This document shows positions 9,926 to 63,930 of a stretch of DNA of 64,000 nt, one piece after another; position 1 is the first letter of the stretch; each line of letters opens with the position of its first letter. The translations under genes and the position numbers were made by a program. The stretch is from Berghia stephanieae. Taxonomy: Eukaryota; Mollusca; Gastropoda; Nudibranchia; Aeolidiidae. The DNA lies in NCBI GenBank assembly GCA_034508935.3, contig CM067446.1:26106630-26170629 (forward strand). The letters run 5' to 3'. The notes beneath the pieces were generated by a model, which was not told the DNA's origin, searched no databases, and worked only from the letters and a program-made list of their open reading frames with translations.

Positions 9926-11429
9926 TAAATGGTTGGTGAAAAAATTGTCAGAACTTTTTGAATACGCGAAAATAGTCCAACAGGACAAAAATATGGATTA
10001 ATTAATAAACACAACACAGATATACCACGTCAATTGACTAGTCAAATCCTGTCATTTTCCCCAACTCATTTGTAATACAAAATTAGCAGGTCCTTATTTT
10101 ATGGTACCAAAAATAAATAATCCCAATTATTTGAGAGTACACACATTTCTGGGCCCCAAGTCTGAGTTAGTTGTAAAATGAAAGGAAGGATGTGTAACTT
10201 GTGCTTGACACGAGAAACTCTTTATCTTCGCTCCTGTTTGTTTGTGTTAAAGTTTTAAGCTGATTCTTTCGTTTATTTGGATTAATTCTTATATAAGAAG
10301 AAGAAGAGAAGGAGGAGGTGCAGTCGTGTGAGAAGGAAGAAAAAAAAATTTAAACAATCATGGTTGTGAGGAAAGAAAACTTCCGGTGAGAACAGTCAAT
10401 CACCATTCGAAGAAAAATATTTATTTTGCACTAATTTTTTTCCGGTTGTCTTTTAGACTGAAACAAAGAAAGCATTGGAAGGAAACGAGACAGCCAGAGA
10501 AATGCATATGGGTCAGTAGCAAAATAGAGAGAAACGCCCGACACATGCTATGCGTGCTAGTTATTTACTGACTACACATGTGTTCGACGACTCACGACCC
10601 TCTTGTCTGTTTGTTTTCTTGTTTTTTTAAGTCGGCGTTCAAAATGGAATAAAAACTGATTTTTTTCGAAGCACGAAATAAAACTCTTTTAAATTATTTT
10701 TTGTTGGTTCTGTTTTTTGACATTACGGATTTTAAATAAAGCAAAAACATAATTTCATATCCAATCTCAAATTGTAACAATTATAAGTTAATCATTCTTA
10801 ATTATTTCCTTTACCATTCTCCAGTCAAACTTCAACAAACGATCTCTTTTAATATTGCACCATTTATATTTATTGAGTGCTTATACTTATATTATTATAA
10901 ACTTTTCAATTCAAAACTTTTATATTATTTTGAACTTCTCAATTCAAAACTTAAGAAATGTTCCCCCCTCCCCAACCCAAAGAAATAAAATATTCCAAAT
11001 AAATAATGATGTTTTTATGTTGACTAAAAGTATGTGGAAGGGATGGAGTACACCATCATAAAATCCACAAATTGATACAGTGATCCATATTATACAACCA
11101 TTACAATAACTCTTCACTTTCATTATCATTATTAACAATGAACTATACCTTCTAAAGGAATTATTACAAAGCAATGAGAATATGATGGTTACATTCAACA
11201 AACTGTAGCTCATATTAACTTAGAAAAACAAGTCAATATGCTTTGATTCCCCCCACCCTTATATTATTCTTGAATAAAATTTAAACAATTTAAATTCTCC
11301 ATCTCAGTTTTGGTCAAAGAGTGATGGGCGTACGTCATCACAACCTTGTTTCAGTTGACTTCCAGTGTTCTCCAACCAAGACTTTGTTTATAGTCATTGA
11401 AAGATTTGGAGGGAGAAACTGATGCAAAA
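9926..11429. other. Intergenic stretch without recognised gene
   Basis: AT-rich sequence with short open frames (longest 89 codons) that look like no known family. Contains an AAGAAG/AGGAGG purine tract near 10295-10320. Nothing else supported. Confidence 0.5.
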
Positions 11430-11720
11430 TAAAAACATGAAAGGCTGTATATGATTTATTGCCAAATAAAGCAGATTGAATAAGTAATACACATGAAAAA
11501 AATCATCAGCAAAAATACGTTGTCCTAAAAAAAAAGCTGATATTTAACATTTTTTAAAATATTTGGGGGGGGGGGGGGGGTGGGGTGGTATTTTTTTCAA
11601 ATGCTTTATCAGGAATTGTATCATATGCAACTACTTTTAAGATTTTTATCTTCAAACGGATAAATGATTTGTGATCCGGTGGAGAAAATCAGTAACATAA
11701 TCTAGAGGTAGCAGTCATCA
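11430..11720 (-). terminator. Probable SEC31A 3' UTR and polyadenylation signal
   Basis: An AATAAA hexamer on the minus strand (TTTATT at 11455-11460) lies about 260 bases past the stop, so cleavage would fall near 11430-11445. A G/C homopolymer (about 11564-11580) sits inside the UTR. Inferred from position only. Confidence 0.55.
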
Positions 11721-52430
<40,710 letters not shown>

Positions 52431-52800
52431 TTTGATTACAACCTGTTTTGCACACAAACACAAATTAAAAAGAAAAATCAATGCAATCAACTGAATTGTA
52501 ATAGAGTGCTATTGCTTACTGTTTAAATGATGATAACAACCACAATGTCTGAATGACATGATCTCGTCTACCAAAAAAAGAAAACCCTGACAAAGTTTGA
52601 ATATATATTGAGAGAACCAGAATTTTGAGGTTGTTGTCTCCAAGCAACAACTGCATTTATTTTCATTATTCTTTCCAAAAGGATGGATGAAAGTCTAGGG
52701 AATAATAACTTTTAAATTTTATAGCAGACAATATTCTGAAAACGGTTGTGTGACATTAAAATTGTTTTGGTATGTCAGGAGAGCACAATTTAAAAACTGA

Positions 52801-53336
52801 TTGTTTTTGTTTTTAAGTGTTTTACGGCGCTTGCAACACATTTAGGTTATATCAGCGCCAGTAAAAAGGAAGAAAATGGGATAGAAAAAAGTTCTAGAAT
52901 TACAATTAAAGCACCCAAGAGAAAGTAAGACAAAGGGAAATGGGAACAAATAGGGATTAGATGTAAATTCCAAGAGCATACCACCGATGTACCTAGGCTT
53001 GAGATCACCTATAAGTCTCATCCCGATACAAGCACAAGATCCAACAAAGAGGAATACACTCAAATGCTTACATTACACATTCAAAATAACACATTTAATA
53101 ATACATAACAGAGAGATGATCTACAAGGGAAAAAAAATATCATCTCCCAAAACAATAACTATGCATTTGACTGTTTCCCTCCCAGCTAGGACTCTAACCA
53201 GGGCCAGGACAAAACCAAGTAATCTCATTCCAAGACAAAGACAACTGAAAGCATGTTGGAAAACAGGTACAGGGGGATAGAAGACACAGCAAGTACCTCC
53301 CTGCCCACTACGGGAGGTAGGAACCCCACCCAGTTA
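52801..53336 (-). repeat. Repeat A retroposon, complete copy
   Basis: AAAAACTGA flanks both sides (52792-52800 and 53337-53345). T-rich plus-strand start, GTTTTACGGCGCTTGC, then the same order of blocks as 3944-4483 to GAACCCCACCCAG. Reads on the minus strand with an A-rich tail. Different duplication length and sequence from the other complete copy, as expected for retroposition. Confidence 0.8.
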
Positions 53337-56209
53337 AAAAACTGACTTCACCATTTAAAACATCAAACGACAACAGTAGTCAAGGAACAAAGTCTGAATT
53401 GCAAGTAAGTTTATCGGGGGAAAAAAAGATAAATTTTTAGAAAGTGATCACATATGAAATCCATGTTGTCCTAATTGATGGACATATTTCTGCAGGCCAT
53501 TCACTCAAGAATTAATATTTGAGATTTTTAAAATATAAAAATGTCAATCAAAAGCCTCTATCTTTGTATGTGCCTTTATGAACATATTGACAATAAATAC
53601 ATATTGATTAAAATCCATCCATAAACAAAAAATCTATGGAACTTTTTCTGAGACCCGTCACTCAAAAGTTAAAAAAAAATTGGGTCACAGCCACTAGGCT
53701 ATTTATTTTTATCAGCTCCCTGACTGCTGGAGGGCCAAATGGACGTTTAACAAAGTACCTATCTCTAGTTGCAGTAATACTGCGAATAATGAAAATGAGT
53801 GCCATCAACTATTATTAGAGGAAATCACTATTCGCAGTACTAGAGAGGCGCGCCTTCTGCGTACCAACTTCGTGAAAAGTCCAATTCGCCTTGAGTATGC
53901 ATTCACGTAAAAGATAATTATTTTTTAAAAACCTACCTCTATTTCAAAAACTTGCATCTTTCAACTTTTTAAGAAACATTTTGATTTTTCAGAACTTTAG
54001 TTCGTTAAAAAATACCGGCCAATCTGACCCGTTGAGTCGACTCAAAACTAAATTTAGTTGTTTACATGGTTTAAAGGAAATGCTGTAAATAAGCATTCAT
54101 GGATTTCCTGTGTTGTTTTTACAGTGTTTGTGACCGTTTTGAGAAATTTGTCATCTGCTACAAATAAATAGACAGGTGGGGGGTAGATATTTTCGTTGGA
54201 GCAGAAAAAAAGGGAGTATTATTTCTTGTACTTTTAGAGAGGACTAGGGTCAACAACAGTCAAGTTGATTGAATAAAAGGAAAAGGGCCTTTTTTATCCA
54301 CCGCCATCGCCACCATGTGAGAGTGGAGGGGTGGGGATGCATGAAGACGAAAGAGAGACATGTCGCTTGGTGACGTAGAGCATGTCCTTGATGAATTTCA
54401 AAAGTTATGTTTGAAATTATTTAGTAATTTTTTCATGATTCATTCTTCGCGAAATCGTTGGTGTCGAGTAATCAAGCCATGTCGCCGCCGCTTAAAGACC
54501 GGTTTTTAAAAAAGTTTATTTAGAAAAAGATTACGGAAGAAGTGTCACTAGATAATATGCAATTTGGTGCATAAGTGCAGCAAAAATTGGTGTGCAAAAT
54601 TAGTTCATAGCGGATGTGAGACTCTGTGTGTGTGTGTGTGTCTGTGTGTGAGAGAGAGAGAGAAAGAGAGAGTGTTTGTGGTCTCTCTCTCTCTCTTTTT
54701 TTTGGGAGTGCCTACGTACACAGTATCGGGGCATCTAGCCTCAGGATCTACATACACGTTAACTGGTTTACCGTTGGAACACAGCAATGGATGGTCCTCG
54801 TGTGTGTCTGTGTGTGTGTGTTATTTTATTTTTAAATCAAAACAATTTTAACCATTAATGGCGAGATTCCATCTTACCTACCCAAACTCCAGATCTTAGT
54901 CTTAATGTTATAATTAAAAGACAAGCTTTGCGATTATAGTTTAATTGAGGCCCGAGTTGAAAAATACTCTTATTGCTCTCTTGGTGGAAACGATTTATTC
55001 TACAGAAGCAATCTGGAGAAGAAAAAAAATCAGTGTCATTGTAAGAGGTTAAAATTTCATGAAGTACGCACCATGAAACACCGGAGGGAGAGGGCAAACC
55101 CAGTAGCAATGCAACCTTTTAGAGGCGAAATTCGATCTGTGACCTAACACCAAATCTTCTTTCATCAAAAGACAAGTAACGGCAAAACAATTATAGACAA
55201 TTGAAGTCCGAGTTGCGATAGTCTGACTGCTCTCTTGGTGGAAACCTGTATTCTCCATTAACAATGATAAAGGTAAAAGCAAACTATTATCTGAAAGCAA
55301 AAAATTAGCTTCGCTGTTAAGGAGTTAAGAACACCTGCGAGCATCCTTGACATGCTGTACGTCACGAAGGTCACCAAGCGACACGTCTCCCTTTCGTCTT
55401 CATACCAACTTCGTGAAAAGTCCAATTCGCCTTGAGCATGCATTCACATTAAAGAGAAATATATCTTTGTAAAACCTACCTCTGTTTCAAAAACTTGCAT
55501 CTTTCAACTTTCTAAGAAACATTTAGATTTTTTAGAACTTTAGTTCGTTAAAAAATACTGGCCAATCTGACCCTTGAGGTCGACTCAAAACGAAATTCCA
55601 TTGTTTACACTGTTTAAAGGAAATGCCGTAAATAAGCATTCATGGACTTCCTGTGTTGTTTTTACAGTGTTTGTGACCATTTTGAGAAATTTGTCATCTG
55701 CTACAAATAAATAGACGGGTGGGGGTAGATATTTTCGTTGGAGCAGAAAAAAAGTATATTATTTCTTGTACTTTTAGAGAGGACTAGGGTCCACAACAGT
55801 CAAGTTGATTGAATAAAAGGAAAAGGGCCTTTTTTATCCACCGCCGCCGCCATCACCACTGCGAAGGGGGGAGGGGGGTGCAGGAAGGCGAAATGGAGAC
55901 GTGTCGCTTGGTGACCTTGGTGACGTAGAGCATGTCAAGGATGCTCGCCGGTGTCCTTAACCCCTTAACAGCGAAGCAAATTTTTTGGTTTCAGATATCA
56001 GTTTGCTTTTATCTTTATTATTGTTAACGGAGAATACAGCGTTTCCAGCAAGAGAGCAGTCAGAGTATCACAACTCGGACTTCAATTATCTATAATCGTT
56101 AAGAAGATTTGGTGTTAGGTCAAAGATCGAATTTCGTCTCTAAAAGGTTGCATTGCTACTGGGTTTGCTCGCTCCACCACCCCTCCCATTTCTTCTTTGT
56201 TTTGTTTTT

Positions 56210-56701
56210 TTGGGATTGCCTACGTACACGGTAACAAGGCATCTAGCCTCAGGATCTACGTACACGTAAACTGGTTTACCGTTGCAACACAAGCAATAGA
56301 TGGTCCTCGTTGTCGTGACCGCGCGCGTGTGTGTGTGTTATTTTTTTTATAATCAAAACAATTTTAACCATTAATGGCGAGATTCCATCTTACACTCCCT
56401 AAACTCCAGATCTTAGTCTTAATGTTATCATTAAAAGACAAGCTTTGCGATTTATAGTTTAATTGAAGCCCGAGTCGAAATATACTCTTACTACTGCTCT
56501 CTTGGTGGAAACGATTTATTCTGCATAAGCAATCTGGAGGAGAAAAAAATCTGTGTCACTGTAAAAGGTTAAAATTTCACGAAGCACGCACCCTGACCAC
56601 CGCTGTAACATTCTTTGATCTACGTCATCAGGCAACCCATTGTTTCTTTCATCTTTTCCCATTCCCCCTTACTATCCCCCCATCCCCCCGCCCATCTCTC
56701 T

Positions 56702-56783
<82 letters not shown>

Positions 56784-57905
56784 CATAGTGTTATCCTTCC
56801 CCTTCCCATCTCATTGTAAAATGAAAACGTTCTGCTATTTGCAGATACATGTATGATTGTTTTGTTTTTTCTCTCTCACTAGGCTAGGATTAAAAACCAA
56901 GACATCAGGTAATGGGTGTCTAATGCCAAAGTATAGATAATCTCTTTGGCCAATTTAGTCACGCATGTGGCAGCCCAGCTATTTATTATGTTCTGCCTAC
57001 AATACACAATAAGTGGGATTTTGGGGGTGGGTACGAAAGAAATCAAGTAACCGTGCACAAGAGCTGTATAGGGAATTGGTTTCTGGGGTCTTGCAAATAC
57101 CAAATATTTTATGGAAAGCTCTTTCGAACTCCAAGACGCCTGGTTTGTTTTGCTACCTTGGAACAAACGAAACAGAGATGTCTTGATGTGTGACCTAGTT
57201 GTCTGATTTTGTGACCTGGATGTAAGGTTTTGTGACCTAGATGTATCCTTTTGTGTGTGCAAGCCATGCGGGTAAGTACAGTGATAGCTTGCCAGTTGAA
57301 GAAAAAAAAAGAAGCAGCGTATCCGCATTTGAAAAATAATTTTAAAAACCTGAAAAAACAAAACAACTTAACCTTTTAAAGGCGAATATCAATCTTACTT
57401 GGACCAAAAATAAAATCTTACCGTTTTCATCAAAAGACAAAAAACAAATTACAATTTAAAAATTTGAGCTTTTATATAGGGCAATATCCACCCAACGTGC
57501 TCAAAGCGCTTTTTATCAATATTCTTACTGCTCTTATGGTGGAAACGTTTTTTTTTTTCTGTGTTAAAAAATAATATAAATGAAGACTATTATTTGAAAA
57601 CAAAAAAATCAGTGTCACTGGCAAAGGGTTAATTGCAGTACTCCCGCATCCTGTGAGACTCCTACGGCACTTGCTAATCATAAAAAAGGAAATAGCAATC
57701 AACAATACTAAGTTGAAAAAAAAAAGAGGAAAAAAAAAGGAGGGGGGGAGAGAGCAAACCCAGTTGCAATGCAACCTTTTAGCGGCGAAATTCGATCTTT
57801 GACCTAACACCAAATCTTCTTTCATCAAAAGACAAGTAACGGCAAAACGATTATAGACAATTGAAGTCAGAGTTGCGATAGTCTGACTGCTCTCTTGAGG
57901 GATAA
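56210..57905. repeat. Direct duplication, first copy (Q-R-X-S)
   Basis: Very like 59351-60990 along its length by eye, apart from microsatellite length (a CT run of about 90 bases here, about 18 there) and small indels. Recent compared with the other modules. Confidence 0.8.
56691..56781. repeat. (CT)n microsatellite
   Basis: About 90 bases of CT, almost uninterrupted, inside the first direct duplication copy. Confidence 0.95.
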
Positions 57906-57910
57906 CTTCG

Positions 57911-58795
57911 TCAATCCACATCAAAACTTTACATCTTTATATCTTACAAAATATTCCATTTGTGGAAGTTAATTTTGTTTTAAATTATTCAATTAATTGG
58001 CGTTTTCATGTCCATGCATTCATTTTATAATTTACAATTCTCTTCCTTTTTTTCCGATTGATTTTTCACTGTTGATTTTGACGTTTTTCATCCTTTGACG
58101 GATGTCTGTCCAATTTAGGGGAACGGGGAGCGGAAGTTTTTAAAATCACCTATTTTCGACCATTTTAAACACTAATACACCACCTCAAACATTTATCAGT
58201 CCATATCTCTGCTTTTATGAGGTCTATTTTCATTTTGAAAAGTTCAAAGTGAACAACTAAATGACGCCGATTCAGTGGTGTATTTGGTTTATCTACATGT
58301 GAATAAATATTTAATTGTCGACTTTTCCAAAATTCCAATAGGTCATTCATTTGCATGTCGTGATCTATTTTTCCTTGATTTCAGCTGTTCCAGCTCTAAA
58401 CTATACCATTTCTCTCTCAATAAATAATTATTTTTCTGTTTGCAATGTATTACAGAGATGTTGAATTACGACATGTAAAAATTTCAAAGTTGTATCTGAA
58501 GCCGTTTCTGAATTATACTTTATTATCCATTGGTGCTGTTTTGGTCACATATTTTCCTATTAGGCTTCTATAGAGATTTTTCACCACATAAAAGGTCATA
58601 ACTTTTTAACTAGTTGAGACAGAGCGATAATTTTTTCACTTTAGTAAATGTTTCACTCCCCTTTATTTTTCTACGCTAAATTAATACCGATATCACTATT
58701 TTGAAAAATTCTTGCAAGTGCCTAAACACAGTAAAGGGTCAAAAATAAAGTTCCAACAAACGAGTTTCACCTTACAGTGAGCCTATCGGCGGCCA
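57911..58795. other. Non-repeated segment inside the complex
   Basis: AT-rich with no partner elsewhere in the window and no coding similarity. Ends where an inverted arm fragment begins (GGCGGATAAAAAAGGCC at about 58827). Confidence 0.5.
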
Positions 58796-59350
58796 CTGGA
58801 CTGGAGTTATCAAAGTGCCTAGTGGTGGCGGATAAAAAAGGCCTTTTTTCTTTCATTCAATCAACTTGACTGCTGTTGGATCCTAGAGAGGTGAGCCGGT
58901 GTTACCAATACTTAGCTTCTATACCAGGACAAATCATTCGTTTGGACAGAAAAATAAATAAAAAACTTACCGCTTACCGTCAAAAGCAGTTTAGATTTGA
59001 AGATACACTTGTTTTCTATCAAAAAACATTCGGTACTAGACAATCCTTGATGAATTTCAAAAATTGTGTTTGAAATTATATCCTAAATATTTTCATGATT
59101 CATTCCTCGCTAAATCGTGTGTTTTACGTCTGTCCAATGGTTGGTGCCTGCCGCGCAAAACAAAGGTTTTTTAAAAAGTTTATTGAGAAAAAGATACGGA
59201 AAAAAGTGTCCCTAGATAGGTATGCAATTTGGTGCATAAGAGCAGTAAAAATTGGTGCGCAAAATTAGTTTGTAGAGGATGCGTGTGTGTGGTGTGTGTG
59301 TGCGTGTGAGTATGTGTGTGTGTGTCTCTTTCTTTCTTTCTTTTTTTTTT

Positions 59351-60990
59351 TTTGGAGTGCCTATGTACACGGTAACGGGGCATCTAGCCTCAGTATCTAT
59401 GTACACGTAAACCGGTTTACCGTTGCAACATTCTGTCAGTGATGGTCCTCGCTGTCATGACCGCGCGCGCTCGTGTGTGTGTGTGTGTGTGAGTTGTTTT
59501 TTTTTAATCAAAACAATTTTAACCATTAACGGCGAGATTCCATCTTACACTCCCCAAACTCCAGATCTTAGTCTTAATGTTATCATTAAAAGACAAGCTT
59601 TGCGATTTATAGTTTAATTGAAGCCCGAGTCGAAATATACTCTTACTACCGTTCTCTTGGTGGAAACGATTTATTCTGCATAAGCAATCTGGAGAAAAAA
59701 AATCAGTGTCACTGTAAATGGTTAAAATTTCACGAAGTACGACCGTGAACACCGCTGTAACAATCCTTTGATCTACATCATCAGGCAACCCATTGTTTCT
59801 TTCATCTTTTCCCATTCCCCCTTACTATCCCCCCATCCCCCCGCCCACCTCTCTCTCTCTCTCTTGTCATAGTGTTATCCCTTCCCCTTCCCATCTCAAT
59901 GTAAAATGAAAACGTTCTGCTGTTTGCAGATACATGTATGATTGTTTTGTTTTTTCTCTCACTAGGCTAGGATTAAAAACCAAGACATCAGGTAATGGGT
60001 GTCTAATGCCAAAGTATAGATTCTCTCTTTGGCCAATTTAGTCACGCATGTGGCAGCCCAGCTATTTATTATGTTCTGCCTATAACACACAATAAGTGGG
60101 ATTTTGGGGGTGGGTACGAAAGAAATCAAGGTCATAAGTAACCGTGCACAAGAGCTGTATAGGGAATTGGTTTCTGTGGGTCTTGCAAATACCAAATATT
60201 TTATGGAAAGCTCTTTCGAACTCCAAGACGTCTGGTTTGTTTTGCTATCTTGGAACAAACGAAACAGAGATGTCTTGATGTGTGACCTAGTTGTCTGATT
60301 TTGTGACCTGGATGTAAGGTTTTGTGACCTAGATGTATCCTTTTGTGTGTGCAAGCCATGCGGGTAAGTACAGCGATAGCTTGCCAGTTGAGGAAAAAAA
60401 AGGAAGAAGCAGCATATCCGCATTCGAAAAACAAAACAAAAAAACCTGAAAAAACAAAACAACTTAACCTTTTAAAGGCGAATATCAATCTTACTTGGAC
60501 CAAAAATAAAATCTTACCGTTTTCATCAAAAGACAAAAAACAAATTACAATTTAAAAATTTGAGCTGTTATATAGGGCAATATCCACCCAACGTGCTCAA
60601 AGCGCTTTTTATCAATATTCTTACTGCTCTTATGGTGGAAACGGTTTTTTTTTCTGTGTTAAAAAATAATATAAATGAAGACTATTATTTGAAAACAAAA
60701 AAAATCAGTGTCACTGGCAAAGGGTTAATTGCAGTACTCCTGCATCCTGTGAGACTCCTACGGCACTTGCTAATCATAAAAAAGGAAATAGCAATCAACA
60801 ATACTGAGTTGAAAAAATAAGAAGAAAAAAAAAAAGGGGGGGGGAAGAGAGCAAACCCAGTAGCAATGCAACCTTTAGCATCGAAATTCGATCTTTGACC
60901 TAACACCAAATCTTCTATCATCAAAAGACAAGTAACGGCAAAACGATTATATAGACAATTGAAGTCCGAGTTGCGATAGTCTGACTGCTC
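59351..60990. repeat. Direct duplication, second copy (Q-R-X-S)
   Basis: Partner of 56210-57905. Both copies carry minus-strand open frames of about 160 codons and three AGGTCAC words spaced 15-18 bases (about 60290-60340 here). The frames differ between copies by shifts, arguing against coding. Confidence 0.8.
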
Positions 60991-62100
60991 TCTTGGTGGA
61001 AACGCTGTATTCCCCGTTAACAATAATAAAGATAAAAGCAAACTATTATCTAAAAGCAAAAAATTTGCTTCGCTGTTAAGGGGTTAAGAACACCTGCAAC
61101 TGCCAGTATCCTTGAGATGCTCTACGTCACCAAGGTCACCAAGCGACACGTCTCCCTTTCATCGGCATGCACCCCCCCCCCCTCCCCCTCCACTCTTTCA
61201 AGGTGGTGGTGGCGGCTGATAAAAAAGGCCTTTTTCCTTTCATTCAATCAACTTGACTGCTGGTGGACCCTAGGCCTCTCTACAAGTACAAGAAATAATA
61301 CTCACTTTTTCTCTGCTCCAATGAAAATATCTACCCCCTACCGGTCTAATTATTTGTAGCAGACGACAAATTTCTCAAAACGGTCACGTGACACTGTAAA
61401 AACAACACAGGAAGTCCATAAAAGCTTATTTACGGCATTTCCTTTGAACCGTGTAAACAACAAAATTTCGTTTTCATTCGACTCCAACGGGTCAGATTGG
61501 CCGGTATTTTTTATTTTTAACGAACTAAAGTTCTGAAAAATCAAAATGTTTCTTAGAAAGTTGAAAGATGCTAGTTTTTGAAACAGAGGTAGGTTTTTTT
61601 AAAAAATCTTTATATTTTACGTGAATGCATGCTCAAGGCGAGTTGGACGTGCAGCGGAGGTTGGTAGGCCAAAGGCCCACCTCTCTCGTCCTCTCTAAGT
61701 ACAAGAAATAATACTCACTTTTTTTCTGCTCCAACGAAAATATCTACCCCCCACCGCGGTCTAATTTCTCAAAACGGTCACGTGACACGGTAAAAACAAC
61801 ACAGGAAGTCCATGAATGCTTATTTACGGCATTTCCACTGTGTAAGTGTAAACAACAAAATTTCATTTTCATTCGACTCACAACGGCAGCGGGTCCGGGT
61901 CAGATTGGCCGGTATTTTTTAACGAACTAAAGTTCTGAAAAATCAAAATGTTTCTTAGAAAGTTGAAAGATGCTAGTTTTTGATACAGAGGTAGGTTTTT
62001 TTTTTTTAAATATTTATCTTTTACGTGAATATGTGCTCAAGGACGAATTGGACAGTCAGCGGAGGTTGGTAAGCCAAAGGCCCACCTCTCTAACTCTAGG

Positions 62101-63760
62101 GAGTTTAATAGAAATTCTAAATGTACCTCACACACTTGAAACCAATGTCATATGAAAGAGCTGGCAACACAGATTACAAAACAGTTTGAATTTTGTTTCT
62201 ATCTTGATTAGAAATGTAGTTACGGCAGTTCAAAGTCTGAAATTTCAGACCGATTTTTACCCCAAAATTACCATTGCAAAGTTGTGACCGAAAGCGCGTG
62301 ATGTTAATAAAAAATGGTTAAAACAGTCAATATGGAGTTCTTATCATATATTGTATACCAAAATGTTCGTCTTATCGAGGACAATGCATTTACATTAATA
62401 AAGAGGAAGATAAACATTTCAAATTAACACATTATTACATAATATGACGCAAATGTTACATAATCAAAAACTCGGCTAGACGTAAGAAAGAATTTGCTCT
62501 ATCACTTTTGGATTTATCCCCAATATCTCACTGAAACAATTGCAAATAATTACCCTCTTTTAATTAATACATAGAGAATAAAAAAGGGTTTGAGAGTATT
62601 TAAATGAAAAGATATAAACATGTTGTGTAATGACATAATGAGTTTATTTTTACCTATGGCAATTTAATTGCATATAAATCAAATAAAATGGTAGATTGAA
62701 AAAGTTCAAATAAATTGAAACAGATTCCCTATTATAATTAGAAGGAAAGTTCTGGCTTTTAATACTTTAAAAAATTCTACTGAACCACTTTGGGTTTATT
62801 GCTATTACATCATTTAATGAAATAGAATTTTATCCCCCCCCCCCCCCTTCTCTCTCAATATATGGGGTGTCAAAACTGACAGAACTTCTTACCATAATAA
62901 TTATTAAGGCTAAGGCCTTTAAAATATGGATACACATGATAAACATATCTAAACATATGGGAAAGAAACTTGATGACTTGATGGCAGAGTAAAATAAAAT
63001 TAAATTAAATGCAATTGGTATTTTTAAAATATCGAAATTATTAATATCGAATTTCACAAAGAGAAGAAATATACAAACTTTTAAAACAAAAACTTTAAAA
63101 TGCCTATAAATAAAGTTGGAAAGTATGTATTCAAAATAAAAACATAGGAAATAATAGTACTGAAAATATTATGGACTAAATTTAACATAATACATAACTA
63201 AATTTAAAATATCGATATGGATATCGATATCGCCCGGCAGCCATGATGAGAAGATAATGTAAACAAGGCATTTCGGCGCAGAGTTAAAAGGTGTCTGCGC
63301 ATCGATATAGAGCCCTGAAATTTGGCATGAATAAAGTTTAGATGTTATCTAAAAACAAGCGTTTAAATTTTTAAAACACACGCGGTAAATAAAAAAATAA
63401 ATGCATTTGAAAATTGCCGAATTTTAACTTCATATAACTTCTGGAAATATTAATGGATTTTTCCTTAATTGGCACCATTTAAAAGGAAATTGAAAGACGA
63501 AAATAATTATACCAAAATATCTGCGATATTCCTCTTTATAACGAAGTTATGCATCTTTAATTGAACCCCCTAAAACGCGAACGGCAATTTCCAGTCACAA
63601 CTTTCTATGGGCGAGTTGGGTCAAAATTTGACTGCCACTGCTGCTGCTCACTAAACTGCCTACTAACTCTAACTGATTGTCAAATTGATGGTAAAAGTAA
63701 AAGTAAAGAGAGATGGAGATAACCGGCTTGTGGTTTTGGAGTGTTAATGATCCGACTTAC
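62101..63760. other. Upstream flank, no gene recognised
   Basis: AT-rich; a C-run at about 62835. CpG content rises after about 63230, where GCGCAGAGTT and ATCGATATCGCCCGG occur. A minus-strand ATGGCTGCCGGGCG at about 63243 opens only a short unconvincing frame. Confidence 0.45.
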
Positions 63761-63930
63761 CACAGCAAACGTTTAGAAATTATGAAATGATCCTTCAACA
63801 ATCTTTTATCGCGAAAACTGTACAGTTATAGCAAAATTTATCAACGTTATTTATTAGATCCAGTTATTCACGACGTGGCAGACGCCACACTGACCGATCA
63901 CAAAAGCTGACTTGGACTTCCGGTTCTAAG
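63761..63930 (-). promoter_or_regulatory. Possible SEC31A first noncoding exon and promoter
   Basis: On the minus strand a consensus-like donor (GTG then GTAAGT) lies at 63760-63755. Just upstream are an ACCGGAAGT site (complement of 63916-63924), the ETS/GABP consensus common at housekeeping starts, and CGACGTGGCA at 63871-63880, one base off the unfolded-protein-response element TGACGTGGCA. A noncoding exon here would join the AG 15 bases before the SEC31A ATG. Linking it to SEC31A 11 kb away is inference; it could instead serve a gene beyond the window. Confidence 0.3.

Larger units (their letters stand above)
53842..62100. mobile_element. 8.2-kb complex of long inverted repeats and reiterated modules
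   Basis: Outer arms: 53842-54335 (opens TAGAGAGGCGCGCC) and, inverted, 61690-62098 (closes GGCCCACCTCTCTA). Inner arms: 55400-55945 and, inverted, 61105-61680. Between them modules recur in both orientations: P (54386-54620, 59040-59280), Q (54706-54805, 56213-56305, 59354-59455), R (54843-55075, 56358-56600, 59515-59760), X (56600-57640, 59760-60830) and S (55084-55400, inverted 55900-56170, 57750-57900, 60845-61160). No transposase or other known protein seen. Lies upstream of SEC31A coding exon 1. Confidence 0.75.

Noticed and set aside
56879-60462. Pair of 160- and 166-codon minus-strand frames as a novel gene family
   Set aside because: The two copies lie in a recent duplication and differ by shifts inside the frame; no known domain, and low-complexity Phe runs at the start.
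63230-63250. Minus-strand ATGGCTGCCGGGCG as a start codon of a gene
   Set aside because: The frame becomes an ATATCG-type repeat within a few codons and soon loses any coding look.
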